Of a stretch of DNA of 64,000 nucleotides, positions 9,168 through 15,837 are shown piece after piece; position 1 is the stretch's first letter; every line of letters begins with the position of its first letter. The notes beneath the pieces were generated by a model. The model ran no database searches. It was not told the DNA's origin and saw nothing but the letters and a program-made list of their open reading frames with translations. The position numbers were made by a program, and so were the translations under genes. The stretch lies in assembly GCA_017472685.1 (NCBI GenBank), contig JAFUOO010000012.1, positions 150,676 through 214,675 on the forward strand. Reading direction: 5' to 3'. The DNA comes from Clostridia bacterium (lineage in GTDB: Bacteria > Bacillota > Clostridia > UMGS1883).

Positions 9168-10119
9168 GATAAAAAATATTTTCTTTGGTTTGCAGATGAT
9201 AGCTTATCAGCTTTGTTGCATCAAGGTTTTCCTTGTGCATATCAATACAGTTGATTTGTCTGTTATAATAGGTCGTATAATAGTACAATCCCTTATCCAG
9301 ATTACAGCACGAGGAATATACCGTTATATCGTCCTTATCGCCTATTCTTATACAGCCCTTTACCATTTCAACCGAAGAAAGAATGTGAAAAAATTGCCCT
9401 ACACTTTCCTTCTCGTCAACATTACATCTGGAGTTTTCTTTTACAAACACTGCCTTTGCATAGCGTGACATGCTCGACCAATCACCCGGTAGTCCCACCG
9501 CTCCGTCAGCACGGGTAAAATATTCATTCAGAGCTTTGTTCTCGGTGTCGTATGCTGATAAATTTTTATATTTTTCCCAATGCAAAACCTGTAAATTAAA
9601 GGGCGGATTATTAGTAAGCACCCCAAACCGGTTATCGTAAACAATCAAGCCGTCTTTCAAGCTTTCAACAGTTATAGAAGCCTTTCCGTCTGTAATTATC
9701 CAATGAAGCGGAGTATTGGGCAAAGCGTGAGAAAAATTAATGTTACAGATGTTAATCTTCGTCAAAAGCGCTTTAGCTTCCTTTACATCTGAACACAAAG
9801 AAAGAATATACGGTATAAATTCAAAGGGAGCAAGGTTGATTTTGTCGTTCTTCTCCTCAAAATAGTGGGCATTGTACGGAAAATTGAGCCCCGCTATGCC
9901 TAAGCCCTTTTCGTTTATTGCATCGTAATACAAGGGATATCCGTCATTTACATACGCCATGCCTATAATTGAATGATGGAGGTTGACGTTTTTGGTTTTT
10001 CTGAATGTAAAATTAAAATTTCTCGGCGTAATTGCCACAGCTTCATTATAAGAATATTCCAGGTCAAGGTTTCTTCCAAAATAGTAATCCTCAGATTTAA
10101 AAACAACAGCTGTACACAT
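9160..10119 (-). CDS. bsh: Bile salt hydrolase (choloylglycine hydrolase family)
   Basis: An N-terminal nucleophile hydrolase that cleaves the amide bond of conjugated bile salts; penicillin V acylases share the fold. Starting at ATG 10119, Met removal exposes the catalytic Cys2 (MCTAVVF). Other family residues are Arg16 and Asp19 (FGRNLDLEYS), the Asn of AGLNFP, the Asn of LTNNPPF, and the Arg of GLPGDWSSMSRY. The C-terminal part (DLTQY/DITVY-SSC region, GLYYYTTYYNRQIN) closely resembles clostridial bile salt hydrolases as I remember them. The protein has 319 residues and no signal peptide, so it is cytosolic. GGGTG before the ATG supports this start over a GTG three codons upstream. The loop before GLPGD reads TRADGAV, from which glycine or taurine preference cannot be assigned. 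Its leader is unusual. Confidence 0.85.
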   Translation of the reverse strand: MCTAVVFKSEDYYFGRNLDLEYSYNEAVAITPRNFNFTFRKTKNVNLHHSIIGMAYVNDGYPLYYDAINEKGLGIAGLNFPYNAHYFEEKNDKINLAPFEFIPYILSLCSDVKEAKALLTKINICNINFSHALPNTPLHWIITDGKASITVESLKDGLIVYDNRFGVLTNNPPFNLQVLHWEKYKNLSAYDTENKALNEYFTRADGAVGLPGDWSSMSRYAKAVFVKENSRCNVDEKESVGQFFHILSSVEMVKGCIRIGDKDDITVYSSCCNLDKGLYYYTTYYNRQINCIDMHKENLDATKLISYHLQTKENIFYQN

Positions 10120-10166
10120 ATCTATCACCCATTGTTATTGTCCCTTTAAATGAAGCAGTTATGCAA

Positions 10167-10196
10167 AAAACCGACGGTTTAGTTACCGTCGGTTTT
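10167..10196 (-). terminator. Intrinsic terminator in the bsh leader
   Basis: A perfect 12-bp stem (AAAACCGACGGT/ACCGTCGGTTTT) with a 6-nt loop is followed by a T6 tract on the minus strand. The T tract is better on the minus than on the plus strand. It lies downstream of the mini-ORFs and 48 nt upstream of bsh. Confidence 0.88.
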
Positions 10197-10284
10197 CTAT
10201 ATATTTAATTATTAATTAACACATTAAGAAAGTTTTCGTTTCACTGTATATAAGCGTATTCTCTATGTAAACTTAATTTTAATT

Positions 10285-10320
10285 CTATGTAGTGTATTTG
10301 CCACTAATTAATTGTTCAAT
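10285..10320 (-). CDS. Possible mini-ORF 5 (11 codons, ATT or TTG start)
   Basis: TAGGAGG, which includes the stop codon of mini-ORF 4, lies 7 nt upstream of an ATT that would encode IEQLISGKYTT. A TTG one base later gives only three codons. The strong ribosome site argues for initiation here, but the lack of a standard start makes this the weakest of the series. Confidence 0.3.
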   Translation of the reverse strand: MEQLISGKYTT

Positions 10321-10331
10321 GGTAAATCCTC

Positions 10332-10391
10332 CTACGCAATCGGATTTAATAAGATACGTTTAATTTGTTTTGACGAAATGAACTTTAACAT
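10332..10391 (-). CDS. Mini-ORF 4 (19 codons)
   Basis: An ATG with GGAGGG at 8-nt spacing opens a 19-residue cationic peptide, MLKFISSKQIKRILLNPIA. It is the longest ORF of the leader with an unambiguous start. It could be an amphipathic peptide or a leader peptide. No homologue is known to me. Confidence 0.5.
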   Translation of the reverse strand: MLKFISSKQIKRILLNPIA

Positions 10392-10481
10392 TTGACTATC
10401 CCTCCGTGCAAAACGAAAACTATTTGTGCCTTTTCCTATTCCGAATCGGCACCAATTTTTATATGATATCGATTCGGACAA

Positions 10482-10496
10482 TCAATGATTGTACAT
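10482..10496 (-). CDS. Mini-ORF 3 (4 codons)
   Basis: ATG with GGAGG at 8-nt spacing, reading MYNH and then TGA. It is immediately followed by an inverted repeat around CCGAATCG/CGATTCGG. Such a minimal ORF would make sense only as a ribosome-positioning leader. Confidence 0.35.
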   Translation of the reverse strand: MYNH

Positions 10497-10514
10497 TGGT
10501 CCGTCCTCCGTTAT

Positions 10515-10547
10515 TTATTTTCTGATAAAGTACACTGCTCTGATCAT
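10515..10547 (-). CDS. Mini-ORF 2 (10 codons, MIRAV motif)
   Basis: ATG preceded by GAGGTG encodes MIRAVYFIRK. An in-frame ATG at 10571 would lengthen it to 18 codons but has no clear ribosome site. The first five residues and their codons repeat those in mini-ORF 1. Confidence 0.45.
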   Translation of the reverse strand: MIRAVYFIRK

Positions 10548-10589
10548 TTTCACCTCAAGCACATCCTTCATAGAAATTTGGGATTATGC

Positions 10590-10616
10590 TTAATGCACTG
10601 CTCTAATCATCCTCAT
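10590..10616 (-). CDS. Mini-ORF 1 (8 codons, MIRAV motif)
   Basis: AAAGGAG lies 8 nt before an ATG that encodes MRMIRAVH. The ribosome site is in the loop of a small inverted repeat, GAACA/TGTTC. It is the first ORF after the promoter at 10696-10724. Confidence 0.45.
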   Translation of the reverse strand: MRMIRAVH

Positions 10617-10695
10617 ACTGAACACTCCTTTTTGTTCAATCTATAAGCTGATGATTCTTTGTTCAGCTTTTTGTGTTTTCCCTCTCTTCAATTTT

Positions 10696-10724
10696 AAAAT
10701 AACACATTTGTGCATTATTGTCAA
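10696..10724 (-). promoter_or_regulatory. Strong sigma-A promoter of the bsh leader
   Basis: On the minus strand, TTGACA (10724-10719) and TATTTT (10701-10696) have exactly 17-nt spacing in an AT-rich setting. Transcription would start near 10689 and run through the mini-ORFs toward bsh. Confidence 0.75.
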
Positions 10725-10819
10725 TAAAAATTTTATAGTTTTAAATATTTTGTGCACTTTTCACAAAATATTCGCATGGAATTAGTGCAATTGATATTAA
10801 GTCTCAGTTTACAAAAAAA

Positions 10820-10840
10820 GAGACCTGCACAGCAGGTCTC
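10820..10840 (-). terminator. Terminator of the MATE gene
   Basis: GAGACCTGC/GCAGGTCTC, a 9-bp stem with a 3-nt loop, is followed on the minus strand by T7. It begins 4 nt after the MATE stop codon. Confidence 0.9.
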
Positions 10841-10844
10841 CGGA

Positions 10845-12218
10845 TTATCCGATGGAAGTATTCTTCCACTTTCCCCTTGCATAAAACAAGGCTGTGAGAA
10901 TTGCGCCCAGAATCCATGATGTTAAAAGAGAAATTTGTATACATTCACTTCTTCCGTAAGGCAGAATTTCGCTTCTTGTAAGATACGAAATGGTGTATGC
11001 AATAGGCACACGAACTATAACCGTTGTAATAAGGGAAATCCACATTGGTGTCATAGTATCGCCTGCTCCGCGCATTACGCCTGAGAGGCTTTGTGTAACA
11101 GCCACGGCAATATAGCCAACAGCAAGAATTTTCATAAGATAATAGCTTAAATCCACAAGCTCAACCGTTTCTGTGAACACACCCATTAACGGTTTACCGA
11201 ACAATAGAATTGTGCCTGTGATGACGGCAGAGCATGCTATTGCAATCAAGGTTCCCTGCTTTGCTCCAAGTGACACCCTGTCATAAAGCTTTGCCCCCAC
11301 ATTCTGTCCGGAATAGGTTGTCATAGCAGTTCCGAAGGAGAAGTTCGGCATCATTGCAAAACCGTCAACACGCATTATAACAACGTTTGCGGCAATAAAC
11401 ATTTCTCCAAATCTGTTTGTGAGCGACTGCACAATTATCATAGCAGAAGAAAAGATTGCCTGTGTCAGACCTGATGGTATGCCTAAACGAATTATTGTGC
11501 TTACATACTGCTTGTTAAATTTGAGGTATTTTAACCCAAAATCAAAGTATTCATTCATTTTGGCAAGCTTTGCAAGACAAAGCAATGAGGAAATAATCTG
11601 TGCAATAACGGTAGCCAGAGCAACACCGCCTACCCCCATGTTTACAACTGCAACAAAATAAACATCAAGAACAATGTTGATTACTGTTGCAATAAGAAGG
11701 TAAACAAGTGCTGAAAAGGAATCGCCCATTCCGCGGATAATACCGCTGAGAATATTATAATAAGCCATGCCTGCAATACCCACAAGCGAAATTACGAGGT
11801 AATCTGCACAACCGTCAAGAATAGTCTCAGGAGTGTTCAGTATAACAAGCACAGGACGAATTAAAGGCGTTGCAACCGCAATAAGAAGAATACACGCAAC
11901 AGCTGTAAGAGTAATACAGTTACCAATGGTATAGGACAAGCCTTCCCTGTTTTTGGCTCCGAAATACTGGGACACCATAATTGTGGCACCTGCTGATATG
12001 CCGATAAAAAGCACCAGAAGCATGTTAAGTATAGGCCCTGCACTGCCAACTGCAGCCAGTGCATTATCGCCAATATATCTGCCTACAACGATACTGTCAA
12101 CAGTGTTGTACATCTGCTGTGCAATATTTCCTATAAGCATGGGAAAAGTGAACAGAAGAATACTTTTCCATGGACTGCCTACAGTCATATCAGTAGGCGC
12201 AAATAATTTCTTTAGCAT
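10845..12218 (-). CDS. MATE family efflux transporter
   Basis: A multidrug and toxic compound extrusion (MatE) protein of 457 residues, which exchanges Na+ or H+ for organic cations or other solutes at the cell membrane. Two homologous halves of six predicted helices are visible. The start resembles other clostridial MATE proteins (MTVGSPWKSILLFTFPMLIGNIAQQMYNTVD region), with the repeat-specific GIPSGLTQAIFSS opening the second half and GVMRGAGDTMTP near the end. AGAGGT precedes the ATG. It follows a small membrane-protein gene with a terminator between them. The substrate is unknown; with bsh nearby, bile acids or drugs are possible but unproven. Confidence 0.9.
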   Translation of the reverse strand: MLKKLFAPTDMTVGSPWKSILLFTFPMLIGNIAQQMYNTVDSIVVGRYIGDNALAAVGSAGPILNMLLVLFIGISAGATIMVSQYFGAKNREGLSYTIGNCITLTAVACILLIAVATPLIRPVLVILNTPETILDGCADYLVISLVGIAGMAYYNILSGIIRGMGDSFSALVYLLIATVINIVLDVYFVAVVNMGVGGVALATVIAQIISSLLCLAKLAKMNEYFDFGLKYLKFNKQYVSTIIRLGIPSGLTQAIFSSAMIIVQSLTNRFGEMFIAANVVIMRVDGFAMMPNFSFGTAMTTYSGQNVGAKLYDRVSLGAKQGTLIAIACSAVITGTILLFGKPLMGVFTETVELVDLSYYLMKILAVGYIAVAVTQSLSGVMRGAGDTMTPMWISLITTVIVRVPIAYTISYLTRSEILPYGRSECIQISLLTSWILGAILTALFYARGKWKNTSIG

Positions 12219-12248
12219 ATTTCAAACCTCTTGTTTTACGAAAATATC

Positions 12249-12288
12249 AATAATAAAAGACTGTACAATCCGACAGTCTTTTATTATT
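12249..12288. terminator. Terminator between the small membrane protein and MATE genes
   Basis: A perfect 16-bp inverted repeat (AATAATAAAAGACTGT with its complement) and an 8-nt loop. It lies between 12296 (stop of the small gene) and the MATE start at 12218, so it limits read-through into the exporter gene. Confidence 0.75.
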
Positions 12289-12295
12289 GTCGTTA

Positions 12296-12535
12296 TTAAA
12301 CAATACCAATAAATTTAAGTACACAAAGGATAATACCTACAAGACCATATATTTCCAAAAGTGCACCCACAAGGGAAAATACAATACCGAGTACAGGAAC
12401 ACCTGCAAGAACGGAAACTAACCAACCTACAACTGCGCAGATAACAACAAAAATAACAAGCTGCACAAGGAAAGATACAACGTTCTTTTCAGCAATTTTA
12501 AAAGGTGTAGGCCAAAGCTTCTTTAACATATCCAT
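12296..12535 (-). CDS. Small two-helix membrane protein
   Basis: A 79-residue protein with a short basic N-terminus (MDMLKKLWPTPFKIAEKN) and two long hydrophobic segments (about 22-42 and 48-77) rich in Val, Ile, Leu and Gly. GGAGG lies 8 nt before the ATG at 12535; a GTG three codons upstream falls within the ribosome site and is rejected. I do not recognise a named family. It has its own promoter and terminator, so it is an independent unit rather than a MATE subunit. Both it and the MATE protein begin with MLKKL-like residues, which is probably chance. Confidence 0.7.
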   Translation of the reverse strand: MDMLKKLWPTPFKIAEKNVVSFLVQLVIFVVICAVVGWLVSVLAGVPVLGIVFSLVGALLEIYGLVGIILCVLKFIGIV

Positions 12536-12592
12536 TCTGTTCACCTCCTTAAAAAATATTTTTTATCCCATTACATAGGATTGTCTATAATA

Positions 12593-12621
12593 ATTCTACT
12601 ATATTATGACAAAAAATGCAA
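12593..12621 (-). promoter_or_regulatory. Promoter of the small membrane protein gene
   Basis: On the minus strand, TTGCAT (12621-12616) and TAGAAT (12598-12593) have 17-nt spacing, about 60 nt upstream of the start codon. Confidence 0.5.
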
Positions 12622-12855
12622 TAGTTTGTTGAAAGTAAGCTGGCGTAAAACTACCCTAACTTCTTCCCTTTTCACTATTACTTATTACTTTCCCAAAAAT
12701 CCGTACTCAAATATTTTTATGGAACAGTCTTGTGTCTCGCCAATCGTGGGAAGTTTTCGCATAAGCTCTGCCAAGCCACTCAAGCTTCGCTACACTCGCT
12801 TTCTTGGGTCATCGCTTATCGAACCGCGGCGTTCGCCATGCTGTAGTTTTCAAAC
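12622..12855. other. Unassigned intergenic stretch downstream of tRNA-Glu
   Basis: No credible gene is visible here. The part from about 12730 to 12840 is noticeably richer in G and C than its surroundings. A plus-strand reading frame through it runs into the antisense of the tRNA and ends there, which is typical of chance frames. No integrase, direct repeat of the tRNA end or inverted repeat was found. Confidence 0.5.
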
Positions 12856-12890
12856 AAAAAGAGACCATCCAAAATGGATGGTCTCTTTTT
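12856..12890 (-). terminator. Terminator of tRNA-Glu
   Basis: A 15-bp inverted repeat (AAAAAGAGACCATCC with its complement) and a 5-nt loop lie 3 nt beyond the CCA end of the tRNA, with a T run on the minus strand. Confidence 0.88.
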
Positions 12891-12893
12891 GTT

Positions 12894-12969
12894 TGGTGAC
12901 CCTACGGGGACTCGAACCCCGGTCTTCGCCGTGAGAGGGCGACGTCCTAGACCGCTAGACTATAAGGCC
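12894..12969 (-). tRNA. tRNA-Glu (anticodon CTC)
   Basis: The 76-nt minus-strand sequence folds as a cloverleaf. The acceptor arm is GGCCTTA with TAGGGTC, the anticodon loop CTCTCAC carries CTC, the T arm contains GGTTCGAGTCC, and an A discriminator is followed by an encoded CCA. The codon read is GAG. It is a single-gene transcription unit between a consensus promoter and a terminator. Confidence 0.95.
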
Positions 12970-12988
12970 TTATTCAATTTACTTGATT

Positions 12989-13017
12989 ATTTTAGCATAC
13001 ATAAAGGATTTTGTCAA
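12989..13017 (-). promoter_or_regulatory. Promoter of tRNA-Glu
   Basis: TTGACA (13017-13012) and TAAAAT (12994-12989) have 17-nt spacing, 20 nt upstream of the mature tRNA 5' end. Confidence 0.8.
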
Positions 13018-13046
13018 CATTAAATTGTTTCAAATTTATACAAAAA

Positions 13047-13068
13047 CGGCGCAGCAAAAGCTGCGCCG
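13047..13068 (-). terminator. Terminator of araD
   Basis: A 9-bp GC-rich stem CGGCGCAGC/GCTGCGCCG with a 4-nt loop is followed by T5 on the minus strand, 10 nt past the araD stop codon. Confidence 0.9.
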
Positions 13069-13077
13069 CCATTAAAC

Positions 13078-13776
13078 TTATTTACCCTGACCGTAATAAG
13101 CGTTTGCACCGTGCTTGCGGAGGAAATGCTTATCGAGAAGGTAGCTGTCAACATCACCGATTGAGGGGTTGAGGAGCTTTGTATTAAGCGCCATCATGGC
13201 AACCTCTTCCATAACTACAGCGTTGTGAACTGCTTCGTCGGGATTTTTACCCCAGGAGAAGGGACCGTGGCTGTAGCAAACTACGCCGGGTACATGAACA
13301 GGATTGATACCAAGGTTAGTAAATGTTTCAATAATTACCTTACCTGTATTCAATTCATATTCGCCTTCAATTTCTTCCTGAGTAAGACGTCTTGTGCAAG
13401 GAATCGCACCATAGAAATAGTCAGCGTGTGTTGTACCGAGCGGAGGAATGCTCATGCCCGCCTGCGCCCATACTGTTGCCCATCTGGAATGAGTGTGAAC
13501 AACGCCGCCTAATTCGGGGTACTGATTGTAAAGAGCAATGTGAGTGGGAGTATCGGAAGAAGGACGCATATCGCCTTCTACCTTGTTACCCTGAAGGTCA
13601 AGAACAACCATGTCGCTCGCCTTCATTTCTTCGTAGCTTACGCCGCTGGGCTTAATAACAATCAAACCCTTTTCACGGTCGATACCGCTAACGTTGCCCC
13701 ATGTATATGTAACAAGATTCTTTTTGGGAAGTTCAAGATTAGCCTGCAGTACGGCTTCTTTTAATGCTTCTAACAT
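13078..13776 (-). CDS. araD: L-ribulose-5-phosphate 4-epimerase
   Basis: This class II aldolase-fold epimerase converts L-ribulose 5-phosphate to D-xylulose 5-phosphate in arabinose or related pentose use. The length, 232 residues, equals that of E. coli AraD. The zinc ligands are in place: His94 and His96 (VVHTHSRWA) and His170 ([10 protein letters not shown]). Asp75 (SSDTPTH) and the [12 protein letters not shown] segment are also conserved. The gene lies 22 nt behind a sugar-isomerase-family gene. Fuculose-phosphate aldolases are related but usually shorter and lack the AraD C-terminus. Confidence 0.92.
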   Translation of the reverse strand: MLEALKEAVLQANLELPKKNLVTYTWGNVSGIDREKGLIVIKPSGVSYEEMKASDMVVLDLQGNKVEGDMRPSSDTPTHIALYNQYPELGGVVHTHSRWATVWAQAGMSIPPLGTTHADYFYGAIPCTRRLTQEEIEGEYELNTGKVIIETFTNLGINPVHVPGVVCYSHGPFSWGKNPDEAVHNAVVMEEVAMMALNTKLLNPSIGDVDSYLLDKHFLRKHGANAYYGQGK

Positions 13777-13798
13777 TTACTACACTCCTTTTAAGATA

Positions 13799-15286
13799 TT
13801 AACCAAAGGGGTTTTCGTCCTTGTAAGGAAGACCTGCGGGCTGGTTGTAAGCAACATCTTCAACACCAAGCAGCTTCATTGCTGCAAAGAGAGGCTTACC
13901 TGCATGCTTGAATGCGATACCTGCGTGGTGAGGATAGCACTTAGCAACAAGCACGTGACGGTAGAATCTGCCCATTTCCTTAATCTTGAATACGCCGATG
14001 CCACCGAAGCTCTTGCAGTCAACATTTGCGATTTCACCTTCTGCTACATAAGAGCGAAGAACAGAATCCTTAGTGGACTGAAGACGGAAGATGGTTGTTT
14101 CGCCGGGCTTGAAGTTACCTTCAAGTGTACCGCGTGTGATGTCGGGCTCTGTATCGGGCTCGAGGTCTCTCTTCATGATTCTCTGATAGCTCATGGATGC
14201 ACATGTAAGACATTCCTTAGCTGTGTTACCGCAGTGGAAGCCCATGAATGTATCTGTAAGCTTGTAGCCTGCAAATTCATCGGGGTTAGCTTCGAACATG
14301 TCCTTGGGAACAGAGTTGTTGATGTCAACAAGTGTTGCTGTCTTCTGTGTTGCACATGTGATTATGTATTCACTTACTGCACCGTAAATGTCTGTTTCAC
14401 AAGCTACGGGAATACCGCGGGCTGCAAGACGACCGTTTACATAGCAGGGTACAAAACCGAACTGTGTCTGGAATGCAGGCCAGCACTTGTTAGCAAAGAT
14501 AAAGTACTTACTTGCACCCTTGTTTTCTTCAGCCCAGTCAAGAAGAGTGATTTCATACTGAGCAAGACGAGGAAGAATACCTTCGTAGGGGTTGTTAGCG
14601 CCGATTTCAGCAGCCATTTCTTCTACGAGAGCAGGAATTCTGGGGTCGTCCTTGTGTGCATGATAAGCTGCATAAAGGTCAAGCTCGCTGTTTTCCTGGA
14701 TTTCAACACCAAGGTCCTTGTAAAGAGGAGAAATAGGTGCGTTACAAGCCATAAAGTCGTAAGGACGGGGACCGAAAGAGAAAATCTTAAGGTTGTGAAG
14801 ACCAACAATAACTCTTGCGATAGGCTCAAAATCAGCAATCATATCAGCGATTTCATCAGCTGTGCCAACGGGGTATTCGGGGATGTATGCCTTTACACCG
14901 CGGAGATTGAGGTTGTAGGATGCGTTGAGCATACCGCAGTATGCATCGCCTCTGCCGTCGAAAAGGTCGCTCTGGCTTTCTTCAGCAGCAGCCACAACCA
15001 TAACGGGACCGTCGAACTTCTGAGCAAGCATTGTTTCGGGAATTTCGGGACCGAAGTTACCAAGGTAGAGCACAAGTGCGTTAGCGCCAACACCATTGAT
15101 TTCTTCAAGAGCCTTTAACATATCAAGTTCGTTTTCGATAATTGTATCTGCAACGTAAACATTGTCAAGGCCTTTCTTTGCGCATTCAGCCTTTACAGCT
15201 TCTTTTCTCTTAGCGCTTAAGCTGATAGGGAAACAGTTACGGCTAACAGATACAACGGCTGTTTTTACTACAGGGATGTTAATCAT
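13799..15286 (-). CDS. L-fucose/L-arabinose isomerase-family protein
   Basis: A 495-residue cytosolic protein that I place in the broad FucI/AraA fold group, from its length, its N-terminal Rossmann-like alternation and a C-terminal half with repeated metal-binding-type segments (GFHCGNTAKECL, CYPHHAGIAFKHAG). It lacks the GSQHLYG signature of classical AraA. Its place directly upstream of araD suggests that it produces a ketose for phosphorylation and AraD, such as L-ribulose from L-arabinose, although no kinase or transporter is nearby. AAAGGAG precedes the ATG. No promoter is evident in the 35-nt gap to the Asp23 gene, so it probably shares that promoter. Confidence 0.7.
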   Translation of the reverse strand: MINIPVVKTAVVSVSRNCFPISLSAKRKEAVKAECAKKGLDNVYVADTIIENELDMLKALEEINGVGANALVLYLGNFGPEIPETMLAQKFDGPVMVVAAAEESQSDLFDGRGDAYCGMLNASYNLNLRGVKAYIPEYPVGTADEIADMIADFEPIARVIVGLHNLKIFSFGPRPYDFMACNAPISPLYKDLGVEIQENSELDLYAAYHAHKDDPRIPALVEEMAAEIGANNPYEGILPRLAQYEITLLDWAEENKGASKYFIFANKCWPAFQTQFGFVPCYVNGRLAARGIPVACETDIYGAVSEYIITCATQKTATLVDINNSVPKDMFEANPDEFAGYKLTDTFMGFHCGNTAKECLTCASMSYQRIMKRDLEPDTEPDITRGTLEGNFKPGETTIFRLQSTKDSVLRSYVAEGEIANVDCKSFGGIGVFKIKEMGRFYRHVLVAKCYPHHAGIAFKHAGKPLFAAMKLLGVEDVAYNQPAGLPYKDENPFG

Positions 15287-15321
15287 TTTTTTAATCTCCT
15301 TTGTATAATAAATTTTTAAAA

Positions 15322-15702
15322 TTATTCTGCTGATTCGTTTGTTTTTGCTTTTTCAAGCTCAACACCGTCAACAAAAACATTTACGGTATCAATGCTGAGA
15401 CCTGCCATTGTTTCAACGGCATTCTTGATCTGTTCCTGGATAGCCACAGATACTTCTCTGATTTTTACACCAAACTTAACTGTAATATGAACATCAATTA
15501 CAAGGCCGTTATCGCCGAATTCAACCTTCACGCCCTTGCCCTGGTTCTTCTTTGCAAGGATGTCGCTGAGACCGCCGAGCAGATTGCCGCCCATAGCCGC
15601 ACGCCCTTCAACTTCCTTTGCTGCAATTGCAGAAATCACGGAAATAACTTCTTCGGAAATGCTGATCTTACCGCCATCGGTAGTGATAAAGTTTTCGTTC
15701 AT
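15322..15702 (-). CDS. Asp23/Gls24 family protein
   Basis: A 126-residue member of the Asp23 (alkaline shock) family. It shows the NxxGxISISEEVISVISAIAAKEVEG-type N-terminus, a glycine-rich middle and the VDVHITVKFGVKIREV and TVNVFVDGV strands. Family members act in envelope stress or are anchored at the membrane through partners, and this one has no membrane helix. GCGGAGG precedes the ATG. Its usual neighbours (nusB, amaP) are missing; instead it leads a unit with sugar-isomerase and araD genes. Confidence 0.88.
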   Translation of the reverse strand: MNENFITTDGGKISISEEVISVISAIAAKEVEGRAAMGGNLLGGLSDILAKKNQGKGVKVEFGDNGLVIDVHITVKFGVKIREVSVAIQEQIKNAVETMAGLSIDTVNVFVDGVELEKAKTNESAE

Positions 15703-15750
15703 AATGTTTTCCTCCGCTAACTTAATTTCGAAGTCAATACTTCTCTTTAT

Positions 15751-15779
15751 AGTATAACAATTAATGCGTGAATAATCAA
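15751..15779 (-). promoter_or_regulatory. Promoter of the asp23-isomerase-araD unit
   Basis: TTGATT (15779-15774) and TATACT (15756-15751) with 17-nt spacing on the minus strand, about 48 nt upstream of the Asp23 start. Confidence 0.65.
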
Positions 15780-15800
15780 GTGTTTTATTTCAACATAAAC

Positions 15801-15829
15801 AAAAATGCGTGTAGAGCACACGCATTTTT
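15801..15829 (-). terminator. Terminator of the spoIIIA operon
   Basis: A perfect 12-bp stem AAAAATGCGTGT/ACACGCATTTTT with a 5-nt loop starts 8 nt past the spoIIIAH stop codon. Confidence 0.88.
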
Positions 15830-15837
15830 ACAAAAAA

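Larger units (their letters stand above)
10120..10690 (-). promoter_or_regulatory. Long structured leader with mini-ORFs and a terminator ahead of bsh
   Basis: This is the largest gap in the first half of the window. On the minus strand it begins just after a consensus promoter and ends at the bsh start. It holds a 7-bp hairpin (AAGCTGA/TCAGCTT, about 10665-10641), a small hairpin whose loop is the first ribosome site (GAACA/TGTTC), at least four tiny ORFs each preceded by a purine-rich ribosome site, an 8-bp hairpin CCGAATCG/CGATTCGG, and an intrinsic terminator about 48 nt before bsh. No other promoter is evident between terminator and gene. This arrangement suggests attenuation or premature termination control of bsh, or an independent small-peptide transcript. 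No known riboswitch was recognised. Confidence 0.6.

Noticed and set aside
12581..12934. Plus-strand frame of 117 codons ending in GLEPRSSP
   Set aside because: It ends inside the antisense of tRNA-Glu, and that ending is a known artefact of tRNA genes read backwards.
12894..13020. Prophage or integrative element at tRNA-Glu
   Set aside because: No integrase, no direct repeat of the tRNA end, and intact housekeeping genes on both sides.
13694..15118. Long plus-strand frame of 474 codons
   Set aside because: It lies antisense to the isomerase and araD genes, has no ribosome site, and its cysteine-rich, low-complexity translation is typical of a shadow of codon-biased genes.
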